A DNA stretch of 31,402 nucleotides from a virus: the IMG/VR virus record IMGVR_UViG_3300010883_000248, positions 1-31,402 of that record; one strand, written 5' to 3'. This document shows positions 1 through 7,172 of this stretch, one piece after another. The first letter of the stretch is position 1. Each line of letters begins with the position of its first letter. The notes below the pieces were generated by a model. The model saw only the letters and a list, made by a program, of their open reading frames with translations, searched no databases and had not been told where the DNA came from. Made by a program: the position numbers and the translations under genes.

Positions 1-2165
1 AGACCATCAAAACCTCCATGGAAAATGTTGGTGTATTTGGTGTATTCCGTAAACCGATTAAACTCCACCGAAGAAGAGCCCAGCAGCGTGGCTAGCGTGA
101 TACGACCCGGATAGTCTGAGCTATTGTTGAGGGTGGTGTCCACCGTTCCCAAAACCAAGCCCTTTCCAACAGAGGGTCGAGCATTACGCACATAGGCTGC
201 TCCCTTCATGTGCTCCGCGACCGTTCCTGTCAATTGAGAAATGTGGCCGGCCGAAGTCAGCGTATTTGGCAGTGCCACGTTTGCCAGCGTAAACTTGTTG
301 TTGTTGAACATGTCTGCACCGGTACCGGTTACCAGTGTATCCAGTTTCTGAATCCCACTAAACCTGGTGTAAGCCTGCACAACATGATTCACAGTCGTTC
401 CCTCATTGGGGCGAAGAATGTCGTTGGTACCAGCCCCAAAAGTTCCTGTTACAGGAACGGCTGTACACTGGACTCCCCAGTAAAAGCGTGTATCCACTCG
501 CTCATCGTTACCAGGTTGGCCAACCCAAGCCGCCGAAGAATTGATTGCTCCCCGTGTTACCTTAAACCGATAAGGCAGTGGTGGAACAATGGAAGATGAT
601 ATCTCCGCGATTACAGCGGGGATTGTAGACATCTCTGCGCCGGCCAAGCGAAGGGGAGCATCAACACTACCAACAGCCTTGCCTGCAAAGATGAATGTTG
701 TATCATTTTGATCCGTCAATGAATCAGTGGTCTTTAATGTTGGAATTCCGCGGAAGCCAAATGGTAACACCTTACCAGGAAGCAATTCCTTATAAATGTC
801 CTCATTGATCTGCACTCGAATGCGTGATGATCGGTTCGCGAAACGACCCTGTACAGAAATCCTTCTCTCATCTTCGGTGGTGGCATCATGATCGAAAAAC
901 ACTTTTTTATCACCGATGAGACGACCGATAAACCGGTCGCTATCCCGATCCAGATTACACTTGGTGTACTGCTCCAGAACAACACGGTCCATGTCAGTAT
1001 CATCAAATTTTCTCACCTGTACGTCGAATGTCCCAAAGGGATTTGCGGGATTAGATGATGCCCGAATATTCGCAATTGAAATTTTAAACTCATCATTCGC
1101 AAACTCACCATCCGAAATGGTCTCAAAGTAAAAGAGATCCCACTCACGGCCTCCCATAGGCTGCGAAATGAAATATGTGGTTCGAGGTGTCGTGTATCGA
1201 GTGTCAAACCGCCCAAAAGCATCCTCAAATACTTCTGTCTTATCACCTGAAGACAAGCTGGTGTTTTGTGAACCTGATAATAGTCCCACAGCAGGTCCAT
1301 CCTGGACAGAAAGATTCGCAACTGTGGTTGATACAGGAAAATGGTTGTAAAGCAAATGCTTTTTCTCTTGAAGCTTTATCGGATCGGTATTAAGAATCTT
1401 TGAAATATAGAAATTGCTATTCGGATCCAGGGATGCCGTGTATATCTTAATTCCATTCTGACCGTCAGCCTCTCCAAAATCAACGCCATCAGAATTGGAT
1501 AGTACAAGCTTAAATGTGTGGGAAGGCATATTTCCGGCAGCGCCATCAATCACAGTCGCAAGATCGTTAGTGACATTAGACGGTGAATAAGCCTGATCAT
1601 AATCCAAGATCTGGAAACAAGTACCGGTAGCTGTAAACAGGACTCCTCTAAGCAGGTTGATGTTATCATTTCCTGCCCCAGTTCCCTGGAAACTATCGTT
1701 ATCACTAAAAATCGGATATCCCGTGGTCTCTAGCGCTGCAGACACATAATGGCGTGCAGCTATAAATTGCACACATCCTCGAGCCTGTCTTGCATCCAGT
1801 GAATCCTGATCCTTTGTGCTTCCTGAAAGAACAAAGCCGGCATTGGTCACGGTACCCTGGTTTAATGTGGTATTTATTTGTGTCTGCGTTTTATTTGAAC
1901 CGGCGCCCAACACCCTTATAAAAGTGCATGCAGTCCGATTTCTTAAAAATTGGTTAACTGCGTATGGACCAAAACGCTGGGGATCCAATGTCCCAAATCT
2001 TGTTTCAAAATCGGCAAAATTTCCAACAGTCACTGGCACAAAGGCCGGACCCATCTTGGAAGTACCGATAATTCCTGCGGGAATTCCAGTGGGGGACGAT
2101 GTCCTCTGTGAAAGATCAATTTCTCTATCAAAAAATCCCGGTGAACGAAAAGTTTGCTCGGCCAT
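1..2165 (-). CDS. Tail sheath protein (T4 gp18-like), 3' end outside window
   Basis: The reading frame from ATG at 2165 stays open to the left edge, giving at least 721 residues with the C-terminus missing. The N-terminus has the layout usual for contractile-tail sheath proteins: a short SPGFFDREID start, then IPAGIIGTSKMGPAFVPV, an FGTLDP element and a FIRVLGAG strand. The visible 3' end reads FHGGFDG, which resembles the GG-x-DG element near the sheath C-terminal domain. Sheath subunits polymerise around the tail tube and contract at infection. An AGGAG Shine-Dalgarno lies just upstream. The gene follows the gp15-like gene after a 91-nt gap and is the last gene of the window; the tube gene would be expected just beyond. 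It is already longer than T4 gp18 (about 659 aa), so an inserted surface domain is likely. Identification is by sequence pattern plus synteny. Confidence 0.88.
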   Translation of the reverse strand, partial: MAEQTFRSPGFFDREIDLSQRTSSPTGIPAGIIGTSKMGPAFVPVTVGNFADFETRFGTLDPQRFGPYAVNQFLRNRTACTFIRVLGAGSNKTQTQINTTLNQGTVTNAGFVLSGSTKDQDSLDARQARGCVQFIAARHYVSAALETTGYPIFSDNDSFQGTGAGNDNINLLRGVLFTATGTCFQILDYDQAYSPSNVTNDLATVIDGAAGNMPSHTFKLVLSNSDGVDFGEADGQNGIKIYTASLDPNSNFYISKILNTDPIKLQEKKHLLYNHFPVSTTVANLSVQDGPAVGLLSGSQNTSLSSGDKTEVFEDAFGRFDTRYTTPRTTYFISQPMGGREWDLFYFETISDGEFANDEFKISIANIRASSNPANPFGTFDVQVRKFDDTDMDRVVLEQYTKCNLDRDSDRFIGRLIGDKKVFFDHDATTEDERRISVQGRFANRSSRIRVQINEDIYKELLPGKVLPFGFRGIPTLKTTDSLTDQNDTTFIFAGKAVGSVDAPLRLAGAEMSTIPAVIAEISSSIVPPLPYRFKVTRGAINSSAAWVGQPGNDERVDTRFYWGVQCTAVPVTGTFGAGTNDILRPNEGTTVNHVVQAYTRFSGIQKLDTLVTGTGADMFNNNKFTLANVALPNTLTSAGHISQLTGTVAEHMKGAAYVRNARPSVGKGLVLGTVDTTLNNSSDYPGRITLATLLGSSSVEFNRFTEYTKYTNIFHGGFDG

Positions 2166-2201
2166 GTAGCTCTCCTCTAATCCTGACTACTCACTCGAAA
2201 C

Positions 2202-2208
2202 ATAAATA
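2202..2208 (-). promoter_or_regulatory. Candidate late-promoter-like AT box upstream of tail sheath
   Basis: The minus strand reads AATATTTATG about 37 nt before the sheath start, inside a 91-nt gap. The same TATTTAT heptamer is found in several other gaps of this window. Assignment as a promoter element is inference; the gap is AT-rich and chance is possible. Confidence 0.25.
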
Positions 2209-2256
2209 TTGTTGCAATTTTCAAAATACCTTTACGCATTTTAAATCATACATAAA

Positions 2257-3579
2257 TTAGGCGTCGATGTCGGTCAGGCCTGTAAATTCGGGCGATAATT
2301 CGCCTGTCGATAAATCCTTGTACACTGTTTCACCCTTGATAGTTGTCAATTGACTCTCAAGAGGAACAGCCAGTTCTTTACCTGTAAACGGATTGGACCC
2401 AAGCTGAGGCGCGACATATCGCATTTTTCCTCCATGGGCTCCACCGAGTGAAACTGTTAGATCCTGTGTTAATGCATTGTTACCATCCACATCAGGATCA
2501 ACTGCCGGGAGACCATCTGCTCCCAAAATTGATGCCCCTGGATAGGGTGCACCTTCATCATCCAAATCTGTCAAAACATAATCGGCCGGATCGCCGGAAG
2601 GCAACCCGCCTTGTTCTCTATTAATTAATTGACCACTCACTTGAAAAATATCAAATACCACATCCGGCGCTGACATAAACGAACGCAGCGCATTGGGTGA
2701 ACCAGGAAATGATGGGTTAACCACATAAGCCGGAACCTCAACAGAGAATGTATATCGCACAATCCTTTCGTTATCCGTAAAATCATCAAAATTGCTGTTG
2801 GATCCTAAATCAGCTCCGACATATGCCACAAACCAATAACCCTTGTCGGTTTCCACTCGAAACGTGCGCTTGTGCATATTTTGATATGCACCCATCAACA
2901 CCGTCAACATATCATTCATCTGCTGTGTATATTGAGTCCAAAATGTTATCTCATATGTCGCCATAAAATGCTTCATAGGAGGGATAGTGATAACCTCATA
3001 TATATTTTTGTTGTCCGGTTTAACAGCCAGCAATTTACCTTGTCTCACTTCTAGGCTCACCGGGGGCTGTGATCTACGAGAGGCAACCTCTCCTGGTAAT
3101 GCCAAAGTATCAGTGGGTGCATCACTAAAATGTTGATTGCTTGCCAAATTATCCTGATATCTTAGGTTGGCTTTGTTCAGTAGCCTTTGATAGACAGGAT
3201 CTTCTTTGCTTAATCGTCTTTTAATCACTAGCGGCTGTGCTTGCCCTGGACCTGCACCACGGCTGATTTCCTGGCTTATTCCGGTTCTCATCATGGAAAT
3301 TAAGGGCAAAATCAACGCCCCAGCTTTATCACGAAGCGGTCGACGCCGGCGGAGGATGGCAAAGCGCTCTCCTGTCGCAAAAATTACGGGAATGCGGCGG
3401 GAATCTTTTTCAAGTTGAAAATAAAACGGAATCTCGTCATTAAACAAATTAAAAAGTGCACGATCCACATCTTCAATTGTACATGTTGGAATAGAAAAAT
3501 CATCCGGGATGTTTGTTCCCTCATATCCCTGATCCAGAATATTCTGATCTGTCTTTGATTTTGAAAACCTAGTAGACAC
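2257..3579 (-). CDS. Tail sheath stabiliser / tail terminator (T4 gp15-like)
   Basis: 440 aa from a GTG start with AGGAG upstream. The pattern resembles T4 gp15, the proximal tail sheath stabiliser at the top of the tail. Near the N-terminus is EIPFYFQLEKDSRRIPVIFA, comparable to the RVPITYAS strand of gp15. In the middle, a YEITFWTQYTQQM segment followed by a D-x-ERIVRYTFSVEV-x-AYVVNP segment matches gp15's YELSIFTRYEDDM and RRIEWSLTFEVNGWMYPP. The order neck-neck-this gene-sheath supports a role at the head-tail junction. T4 gp15 is 272 aa; the extra length here is mostly a Pro/Gly/Asp-rich C-terminal region (about residues 300-440) and a basic RRRRP segment near residue 77. The similarity is at motif level only; a structural comparison would settle it. 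Confidence 0.6.
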   Translation of the reverse strand: MSTRFSKSKTDQNILDQGYEGTNIPDDFSIPTCTIEDVDRALFNLFNDEIPFYFQLEKDSRRIPVIFATGERFAILRRRRPLRDKAGALILPLISMMRTGISQEISRGAGPGQAQPLVIKRRLSKEDPVYQRLLNKANLRYQDNLASNQHFSDAPTDTLALPGEVASRRSQPPVSLEVRQGKLLAVKPDNKNIYEVITIPPMKHFMATYEITFWTQYTQQMNDMLTVLMGAYQNMHKRTFRVETDKGYWFVAYVGADLGSNSNFDDFTDNERIVRYTFSVEVPAYVVNPSFPGSPNALRSFMSAPDVVFDIFQVSGQLINREQGGLPSGDPADYVLTDLDDEGAPYPGASILGADGLPAVDPDVDGNNALTQDLTVSLGGAHGGKMRYVAPQLGSNPFTGKELAVPLESQLTTIKGETVYKDLSTGELSPEFTGLTDIDA

Positions 3580-3593
3580 CTATTAATCTCCTA

Positions 3594-4277
3594 TCAAGAA
3601 TCAGCATAAAATGCCGAATCAATCATACCAATCTCATCTTCTTTCCCATCACCACCCTTTGGCGAAACCTCAGCAGGTCCAGATATGGGTTTATCTACAA
3701 CACCCTTTTCTTGCAGCGATCTCACATCGCCTGTTGGGCCCTCGGCATTCTCTGCAAATCCACGCTGTTGAACGAATGTGGTCTCGATAGCATCTTCATC
3801 AGAATAACTTTCGTCCGTTGGACCAATTGGTACCTTATCAATTTGACCTAACCGTGCCTGTTTACCCTGCAATAAGACACCTGTTGTGTGCTCAATTTGA
3901 CCATAAATTGTGCCTTGCTGGATCACGGATGTAATTTCAAAAAATGTGTCGCCATAACTAAAATAATCTCCTGCTAATGCATCAATCTCTTTATCCAACA
4001 GATCACGGCTTTGGAGATAAGCTTGGATGCCATAATAATATTCCATCCCAAATTTGTCGGCTGTCACGTCAGAAGGTTCCCAAGTCACACGCGCGCTGAT
4101 CTCAATAGGTGGATCAAAAACCTTGTTAACGGACTCTTCATAAACATCATGCACTTCCGAAAGATCTTCACGCACATGATAATAATAAATCTTTTGTCCT
4201 ATTACATCCTTGACAATTTCTTTATTGACATCTGCAATAAAATCAATTTCACGAGGTGTGATGAATAATCGAGCCAT
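3594..4277 (-). CDS. Neck / head-tail connector protein (possibly T4 gp14-like)
   Basis: 227 aa, ATG start, with AGGAG overlapping the stop of the previous gene. The first 150 residues look like a beta-rich connector: ITPREIDFIADVNKEIV, IGQKIYYYHV, DVYEESVNKVFDPPIEISA and a DYFSYGDTFFEIT segment, the kind of element seen in head-closure and head-tail adaptor proteins. The last 70 residues are acidic, rich in Gly/Pro/Glu and probably disordered. It lies between the gp13-like and gp15-like genes, matching T4's 13-14-15 order, so gp14 is the natural guess, but the sequence alone does not distinguish gp14 from other adaptor types. Confidence 0.5.
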   Translation of the reverse strand: MARLFITPREIDFIADVNKEIVKDVIGQKIYYYHVREDLSEVHDVYEESVNKVFDPPIEISARVTWEPSDVTADKFGMEYYYGIQAYLQSRDLLDKEIDALAGDYFSYGDTFFEITSVIQQGTIYGQIEHTTGVLLQGKQARLGQIDKVPIGPTDESYSDEDAIETTFVQQRGFAENAEGPTGDVRSLQEKGVVDKPISGPAEVSPKGGDGKEDEIGMIDSAFYADS

Positions 4278-4287
4278 TGTCTATCTC

Positions 4288-5484
4288 CTAGCCCATAATG
4301 ATTGCAGCACCATTGGGAACAGGTATACCTCTAAGAATTCGTTGTAGGTTTTCCACTTCATTTGCTTCAGCCTCAATCATCTTACCATAGGTCATGCCAT
4401 CCAGCATCTCTTTTAATTCGGTACGAAGATTCGTTTTTTCTTCCTGGCCTTGGCTCACCAACTCTGTACCGTTGAGTGTTAATTCTGTATCTGCGATTGG
4501 TACAGAGCCAAACTTTGAACGAATATATCCCAATAATTCCTTGCATCCCCCCAAGCAATATTGGCGAATCCATTGTCGCCCAATACTATTGATTCTTATA
4601 AACTGCAAATTGCCATATGGAATATTTGATAAATTAGAAACTCCATATATTGTGCCATCCTCATATGCAGGACTGAATGGATCTGGATTAAATGCCACAT
4701 TGATCCATAGTTTTTTGGGATCATCATGTGTGGGTTCCGGATATATACGAATCTTTGTGCCTATTATTTTATACGAATAATTAGATCTTCGTACCCTGCT
4801 AGACAAATCCATCATTCCAGCCCGTAACACGTCTTCAAAAACAGGCAAAACGTAAAAGATGGTTTCCGGTGTGAATGATTCAAAACTAAATTCATTATTG
4901 AGATAGTTTATGGCAGAAGTTGTATCAAAAAACCTGTATGCAGCCTGTGAGGAGAAATGAAACACTTCCATGATCTTGAGCTTGGTCTTTGGATTGTTGG
5001 CTGCATTATCAAATATCTTATTATCATCCGCATCAACCAAGTCATTATAGATGTCATAATCCTGTTTTTTCTTAATGAGGCTAATTGAGCCTGACATCAT
5101 ATTGAAAGACCCGCCTATTCCAGCATCCATGGCATAAGGCTCTGCTTGCCGCAAAGGAAATTCGTTATTTTCCCTGGGGAGCATTTGCTCAAAGCCATTT
5201 GGACCGATATTATGGGAACCTGAAACAGAGCTTCCGGTTGGAAATCCCATTAGGTTCATAAGCTGTGACTGAGCCTGGTACTGGTTAACAATAGAACCAT
5301 ATTCCATTAAAGACTCTTCGAAACAAGCCCAAATTTGTTTTTTTGTAAGCTCAACACTCAAGATATCATCGCCAAGCTTTCGCTTTACGAATGTAACCAT
5401 CGAGTCGGCTTCAGACATGAATGCGCTATCTGTGTCAAACAAACCAAACGGAGTAGGATTTCTTGTATTAAGAAAATTTGCCAC
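4288..5484 (-). CDS. Neck / head completion protein (T4 gp13-like)
   Basis: 398 aa starting at GTG 5484, with TGGAGA six nt upstream. Residues about 28-60 read VTFVKRKLGDDILSVELTKK followed by QIWACFEESLMEYG. This is the helix-strand-helix signature (KRxLG...VELTxxQI...A...Y) seen at the N-terminus of gp13-type neck proteins in T4-like phages, where the protein caps the portal after packaging and receives the tail. A Tyr/Asn-rich central region and a C-terminal helix (residues about 345-385) follow. It is the first gene after the terminator at 5582-5611, and a candidate promoter-like box lies 28 nt upstream, so it may begin the neck-tail transcription unit. It is longer than T4 gp13 (309 aa). 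Confidence 0.62.
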   Translation of the reverse strand: MANFLNTRNPTPFGLFDTDSAFMSEADSMVTFVKRKLGDDILSVELTKKQIWACFEESLMEYGSIVNQYQAQSQLMNLMGFPTGSSVSGSHNIGPNGFEQMLPRENNEFPLRQAEPYAMDAGIGGSFNMMSGSISLIKKKQDYDIYNDLVDADDNKIFDNAANNPKTKLKIMEVFHFSSQAAYRFFDTTSAINYLNNEFSFESFTPETIFYVLPVFEDVLRAGMMDLSSRVRRSNYSYKIIGTKIRIYPEPTHDDPKKLWINVAFNPDPFSPAYEDGTIYGVSNLSNIPYGNLQFIRINSIGRQWIRQYCLGGCKELLGYIRSKFGSVPIADTELTLNGTELVSQGQEEKTNLRTELKEMLDGMTYGKMIEAEANEVENLQRILRGIPVPNGAAIIMG

Positions 5485-5511
5485 TGCAAGTCTCCAGCTA
5501 AATATTCACTA

Positions 5512-5518
5512 ATAAATA
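5512..5518 (-). promoter_or_regulatory. Candidate late-promoter-like AT box upstream of neck operon
   Basis: The minus strand reads GATATTTATTAG in the gap between the intrinsic terminator at 5582-5611 and the GTG start at 5484. A promoter is expected here because transcription from upstream should stop at the terminator. The element is shared with other gaps; the assignment is inference. Confidence 0.35.
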
Positions 5519-5581
5519 TCGCGTTCGAATGAGGAATGCTAAAATGTTAGAGAAAAGTATGCGATCGTTTATGATTGCTAT

Positions 5582-5611
5582 AAAAAAGGGGTCGACCTAA
5601 GTCGACCCCTT
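5582..5611 (-). terminator. Rho-independent terminator
   Basis: A perfect 11-bp inverted repeat (AAGGGGTCGAC / GTCGACCCCTT) with a four-base loop at 5597-5600, followed on the minus strand by a T6 tract. It lies 32 nt after the stop of the small beta-rich protein gene and before the neck operon. The fold and U-tract are fully visible. Confidence 0.93.
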
Positions 5612-5643
5612 CAAGTTCATACGAAATATAACTTTATACTAAA

Positions 5644-6108
5644 TTATGCTTGTGTAATAATATCATTAACAATGCCGCTCACATACCAATTAGTACCATC
5701 GCTCCAACACTCTAGAGTATCTCCGATTTTAAAATTGCTTGAGTGTAACGTTAAGGTCGTCTTATTTGCAATAGCTACTCGGGCAACTGTAGCAGCGTTA
5801 GTATTGTGGTGATAACCACCTTGCATTACTGCACCGCCTCCGGTGATGACGTGTGCGTATGCTGTGGTAGCTACGAAACGAAACGACAAACCTGCTGCAA
5901 CGGCAGGCAGGGTGACTGTCGACGCGTTCGACCCCCCCATTTTAACAATGGCTCCTGTGTCTTCTGAAGTGAGTGTTGCAGTAGCGCCGGCGCCTGTCAG
6001 ACTGACAATCTTCGCCGGAGCGCCCATTAAGCTATTTCCTTGTAAGCTAAATCCTCCGCCTCCGCTTTGGACGAGCCCTTTACCTATTGTGTACTTTACT
6101 TGTGGCAT
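5644..6108 (-). CDS. Small beta-rich virion protein, possible capsid decoration protein
   Basis: 154 aa, ATG start with CAGGAG upstream. The composition is rich in Gly, Ala, Thr and Val with few charged residues. It starts MPQVKYTIGKGLVQSGGGGF and has alternating strand-like blocks: IVSLTGAGATATLTSEDTG, then STVTLPAVAAGLSFRFV and a final IGDTLECWSDGTNWYVSGI. This last type (GD...W.DGTNWYV) is common in small phage surface or fibre-like beta domains. No signal peptide or membrane segment is visible. The gene is GC-richer than most neighbours, like the capsid gene, which suggests high expression. It has its own upstream gap and ends at a strong terminator. A decoration or head-fibre role is inferred from composition and position only. 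Confidence 0.5.
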   Translation of the reverse strand: MPQVKYTIGKGLVQSGGGGFSLQGNSLMGAPAKIVSLTGAGATATLTSEDTGAIVKMGGSNASTVTLPAVAAGLSFRFVATTAYAHVITGGGAVMQGGYHHNTNAATVARVAIANKTTLTLHSSNFKIGDTLECWSDGTNWYVSGIVNDIITQA

Positions 6109-6159
6109 AATCTTTTCTCCTGTGTTCGCATGCTCTCGATTCCCCGGCGGGTTCGGGTG

Positions 6160-6165
6160 ATTATA
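6160..6165 (-). promoter_or_regulatory. Possible sigma70-type -10 hexamer (TATAAT)
   Basis: The minus strand carries an exact TATAAT about 52 nt before the ATG of the beta-rich protein gene, in a 99-nt gap. No convincing -35 box is present at 16-18 bp spacing. It could give this gene its own transcript; evidence is weak. Confidence 0.28.
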
Positions 6166-6207
6166 TTGAATCGGACCTGCAGATAAGTATTCGATTGAAA
6201 CGCTATT

Positions 6208-6537
6208 TTATTCAAAGAATTTCAGGGCCCATGCAAAAAGACCCATTGCAACTTGAACTGCAGCAAAAATGGTGATTGCCTTTGTCTTAAACGTCTTGAG
6301 ATCTTCTACTTCACCAACTAGTTCTTTCAACTGTGTAGGTGAACATACATCATCAACCTTTTCTTTCCATTGCTTGAGCTCATCCACTTTATCTTCGCGA
6401 ACTTGCATTTTAGCAATCTCTTGCTTTACATGTTGAATCTCGTTCTTAAGGCCCTCAATATTATCCGATAACCTCTCTAGTTCCTGAAGGACAAGGCGTG
6501 AATATTCATTCCAGCTATTTTGATTTCCATTAGTCAC
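6208..6537 (-). CDS. Coiled-coil, C-terminally membrane-anchored protein
   Basis: 109 aa from GTG at 6537. This start is preferred over the in-frame ATG at 6555 because AAAAGGAG sits six nt before it and overlaps the ATG itself. Residues about 12-75 form a charged heptad-like coiled coil (YSRLVLQELERLSDNIEGL and following). A hydrophobic segment (AITIFAAVQVAMGLFAWALKFF) ends the protein and looks like a single membrane anchor. The layout resembles XhlA-type hemolysin/holin-associated proteins of phages, but no defining motif can be cited. It overlaps the PAS-like gene by 8 nt, so the two are probably translationally coupled. No endolysin or holin partner is visible in the window. Confidence 0.6.
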   Translation of the reverse strand: MTNGNQNSWNEYSRLVLQELERLSDNIEGLKNEIQHVKQEIAKMQVREDKVDELKQWKEKVDDVCSPTQLKELVGEVEDLKTFKTKAITIFAAVQVAMGLFAWALKFFE

Positions 6538-7093
6538 GCAATTGCTCCTTTTCATCCAGCATTTTTTTCAAACGACTGGCGCCTAAAGCTTTTTGCAAAG
6601 CATCTTTGATATCTGTTAAACTACCTTCATTTTCCAAAAGCTCTATCGCATTTTCAATACTGTGAAGCATCATGGAGTTTGAAGTAATGTCCCATGCCAT
6701 CCCCAAAATTCCTGTAATCTCATCACCGGTTGATTTTCGTGGAATTAGTTTACACCAAAAAAGTTTTTTCTCATGCTGCACAAAATAAGAAACTAATTCA
6801 TTACCGAATGCCTGCTCATGGCGACGAATGGATTCATCTCGTAGTTCCGGACACTCAAACATTTCCTCAAGATTCTTTGGGTGATTACATGTAAATGCAT
6901 TCCCCCATTTAGAAATTATCGCATGATCTTTTCCAATAAACCACATAGTCACAGGAATGGGAAAATTGGAAAAGAAATCCTCAAACATCCTAAAATCGTT
7001 TTTTAATTGATCATCTCTAGAGGTTAATTGATCACACAGCGCGTGTAGTTTTTCAATGTTCTCACTCATAGGTTTACTGGGTGAAGTTTTCAT
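6530..7093 (-). CDS. PAS-domain-like protein
   Basis: 187 aa from ATG 7093; the frame is open to a TTG at 7114, and another ATG is at 7069. None has a clear Shine-Dalgarno, so the start is uncertain. After a helical N-terminus, the middle looks like a PAS fold: a FFSNFPIPVTMWFIGKDH start, a helical section with EMFECPELRDESIRRHEQAF, then strands LFWCKLIPRK and ITGILGMAWDITS. The closing strand G-x-AWDIT is typical of PAS domains. PAS domains bind small ligands or partners and usually sense signals. No kinase, cyclase or DNA-binding domain is attached; the C-terminal 50 residues are helical. It overlaps the coiled-coil membrane protein gene downstream, suggesting a shared function, and follows the capsid terminator. 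The fold call rests on pattern only. Confidence 0.55.
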   Translation of the reverse strand: MKTSPSKPMSENIEKLHALCDQLTSRDDQLKNDFRMFEDFFSNFPIPVTMWFIGKDHAIISKWGNAFTCNHPKNLEEMFECPELRDESIRRHEQAFGNELVSYFVQHEKKLFWCKLIPRKSTGDEITGILGMAWDITSNSMMLHSIENAIELLENEGSLTDIKDALQKALGASRLKKMLDEKEQLRD

Positions 7094-7097
7094 ATGA

Positions 7098-7104
7098 ATA
7101 AATA
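7098..7104 (-). promoter_or_regulatory. Candidate late-promoter-like AT box after capsid terminator
   Basis: The minus strand reads TATATTTATTC just after the capsid terminator and 4 nt before ATG 7093 (28 nt before ATG 7069). If it is a promoter element, the later ATG would be the better start for the PAS-like gene. Same heptamer as in other gaps; inference only. Confidence 0.27.
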
Positions 7105-7117
7105 TAAAGTTCAAAGC

Positions 7118-7151
7118 AAAAAAAAACGGGCTGCCAAAAATTGGCAGCCCG
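7118..7151 (-). terminator. Rho-independent terminator after the major capsid gene
   Basis: A perfect 11-bp inverted repeat at 7127-7137 and 7141-7151 (CGGGCTGCCAA / TTGGCAGCCCG) with a three-base loop, followed on the minus strand by nine T residues. It begins 22 nt after the capsid stop codon. Confidence 0.95.
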
Positions 7152-7172
7152 CAAATTCAAAATCTAAAAGAT

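Noticed and set aside
734-1321. Two minus-strand ORFs of 90 and 102 codons at 734-1006 and 1013-1321
   Set aside because: They lie in another frame inside the long open frame of the tail sheath gene, which has clear sheath motifs across the whole stretch.
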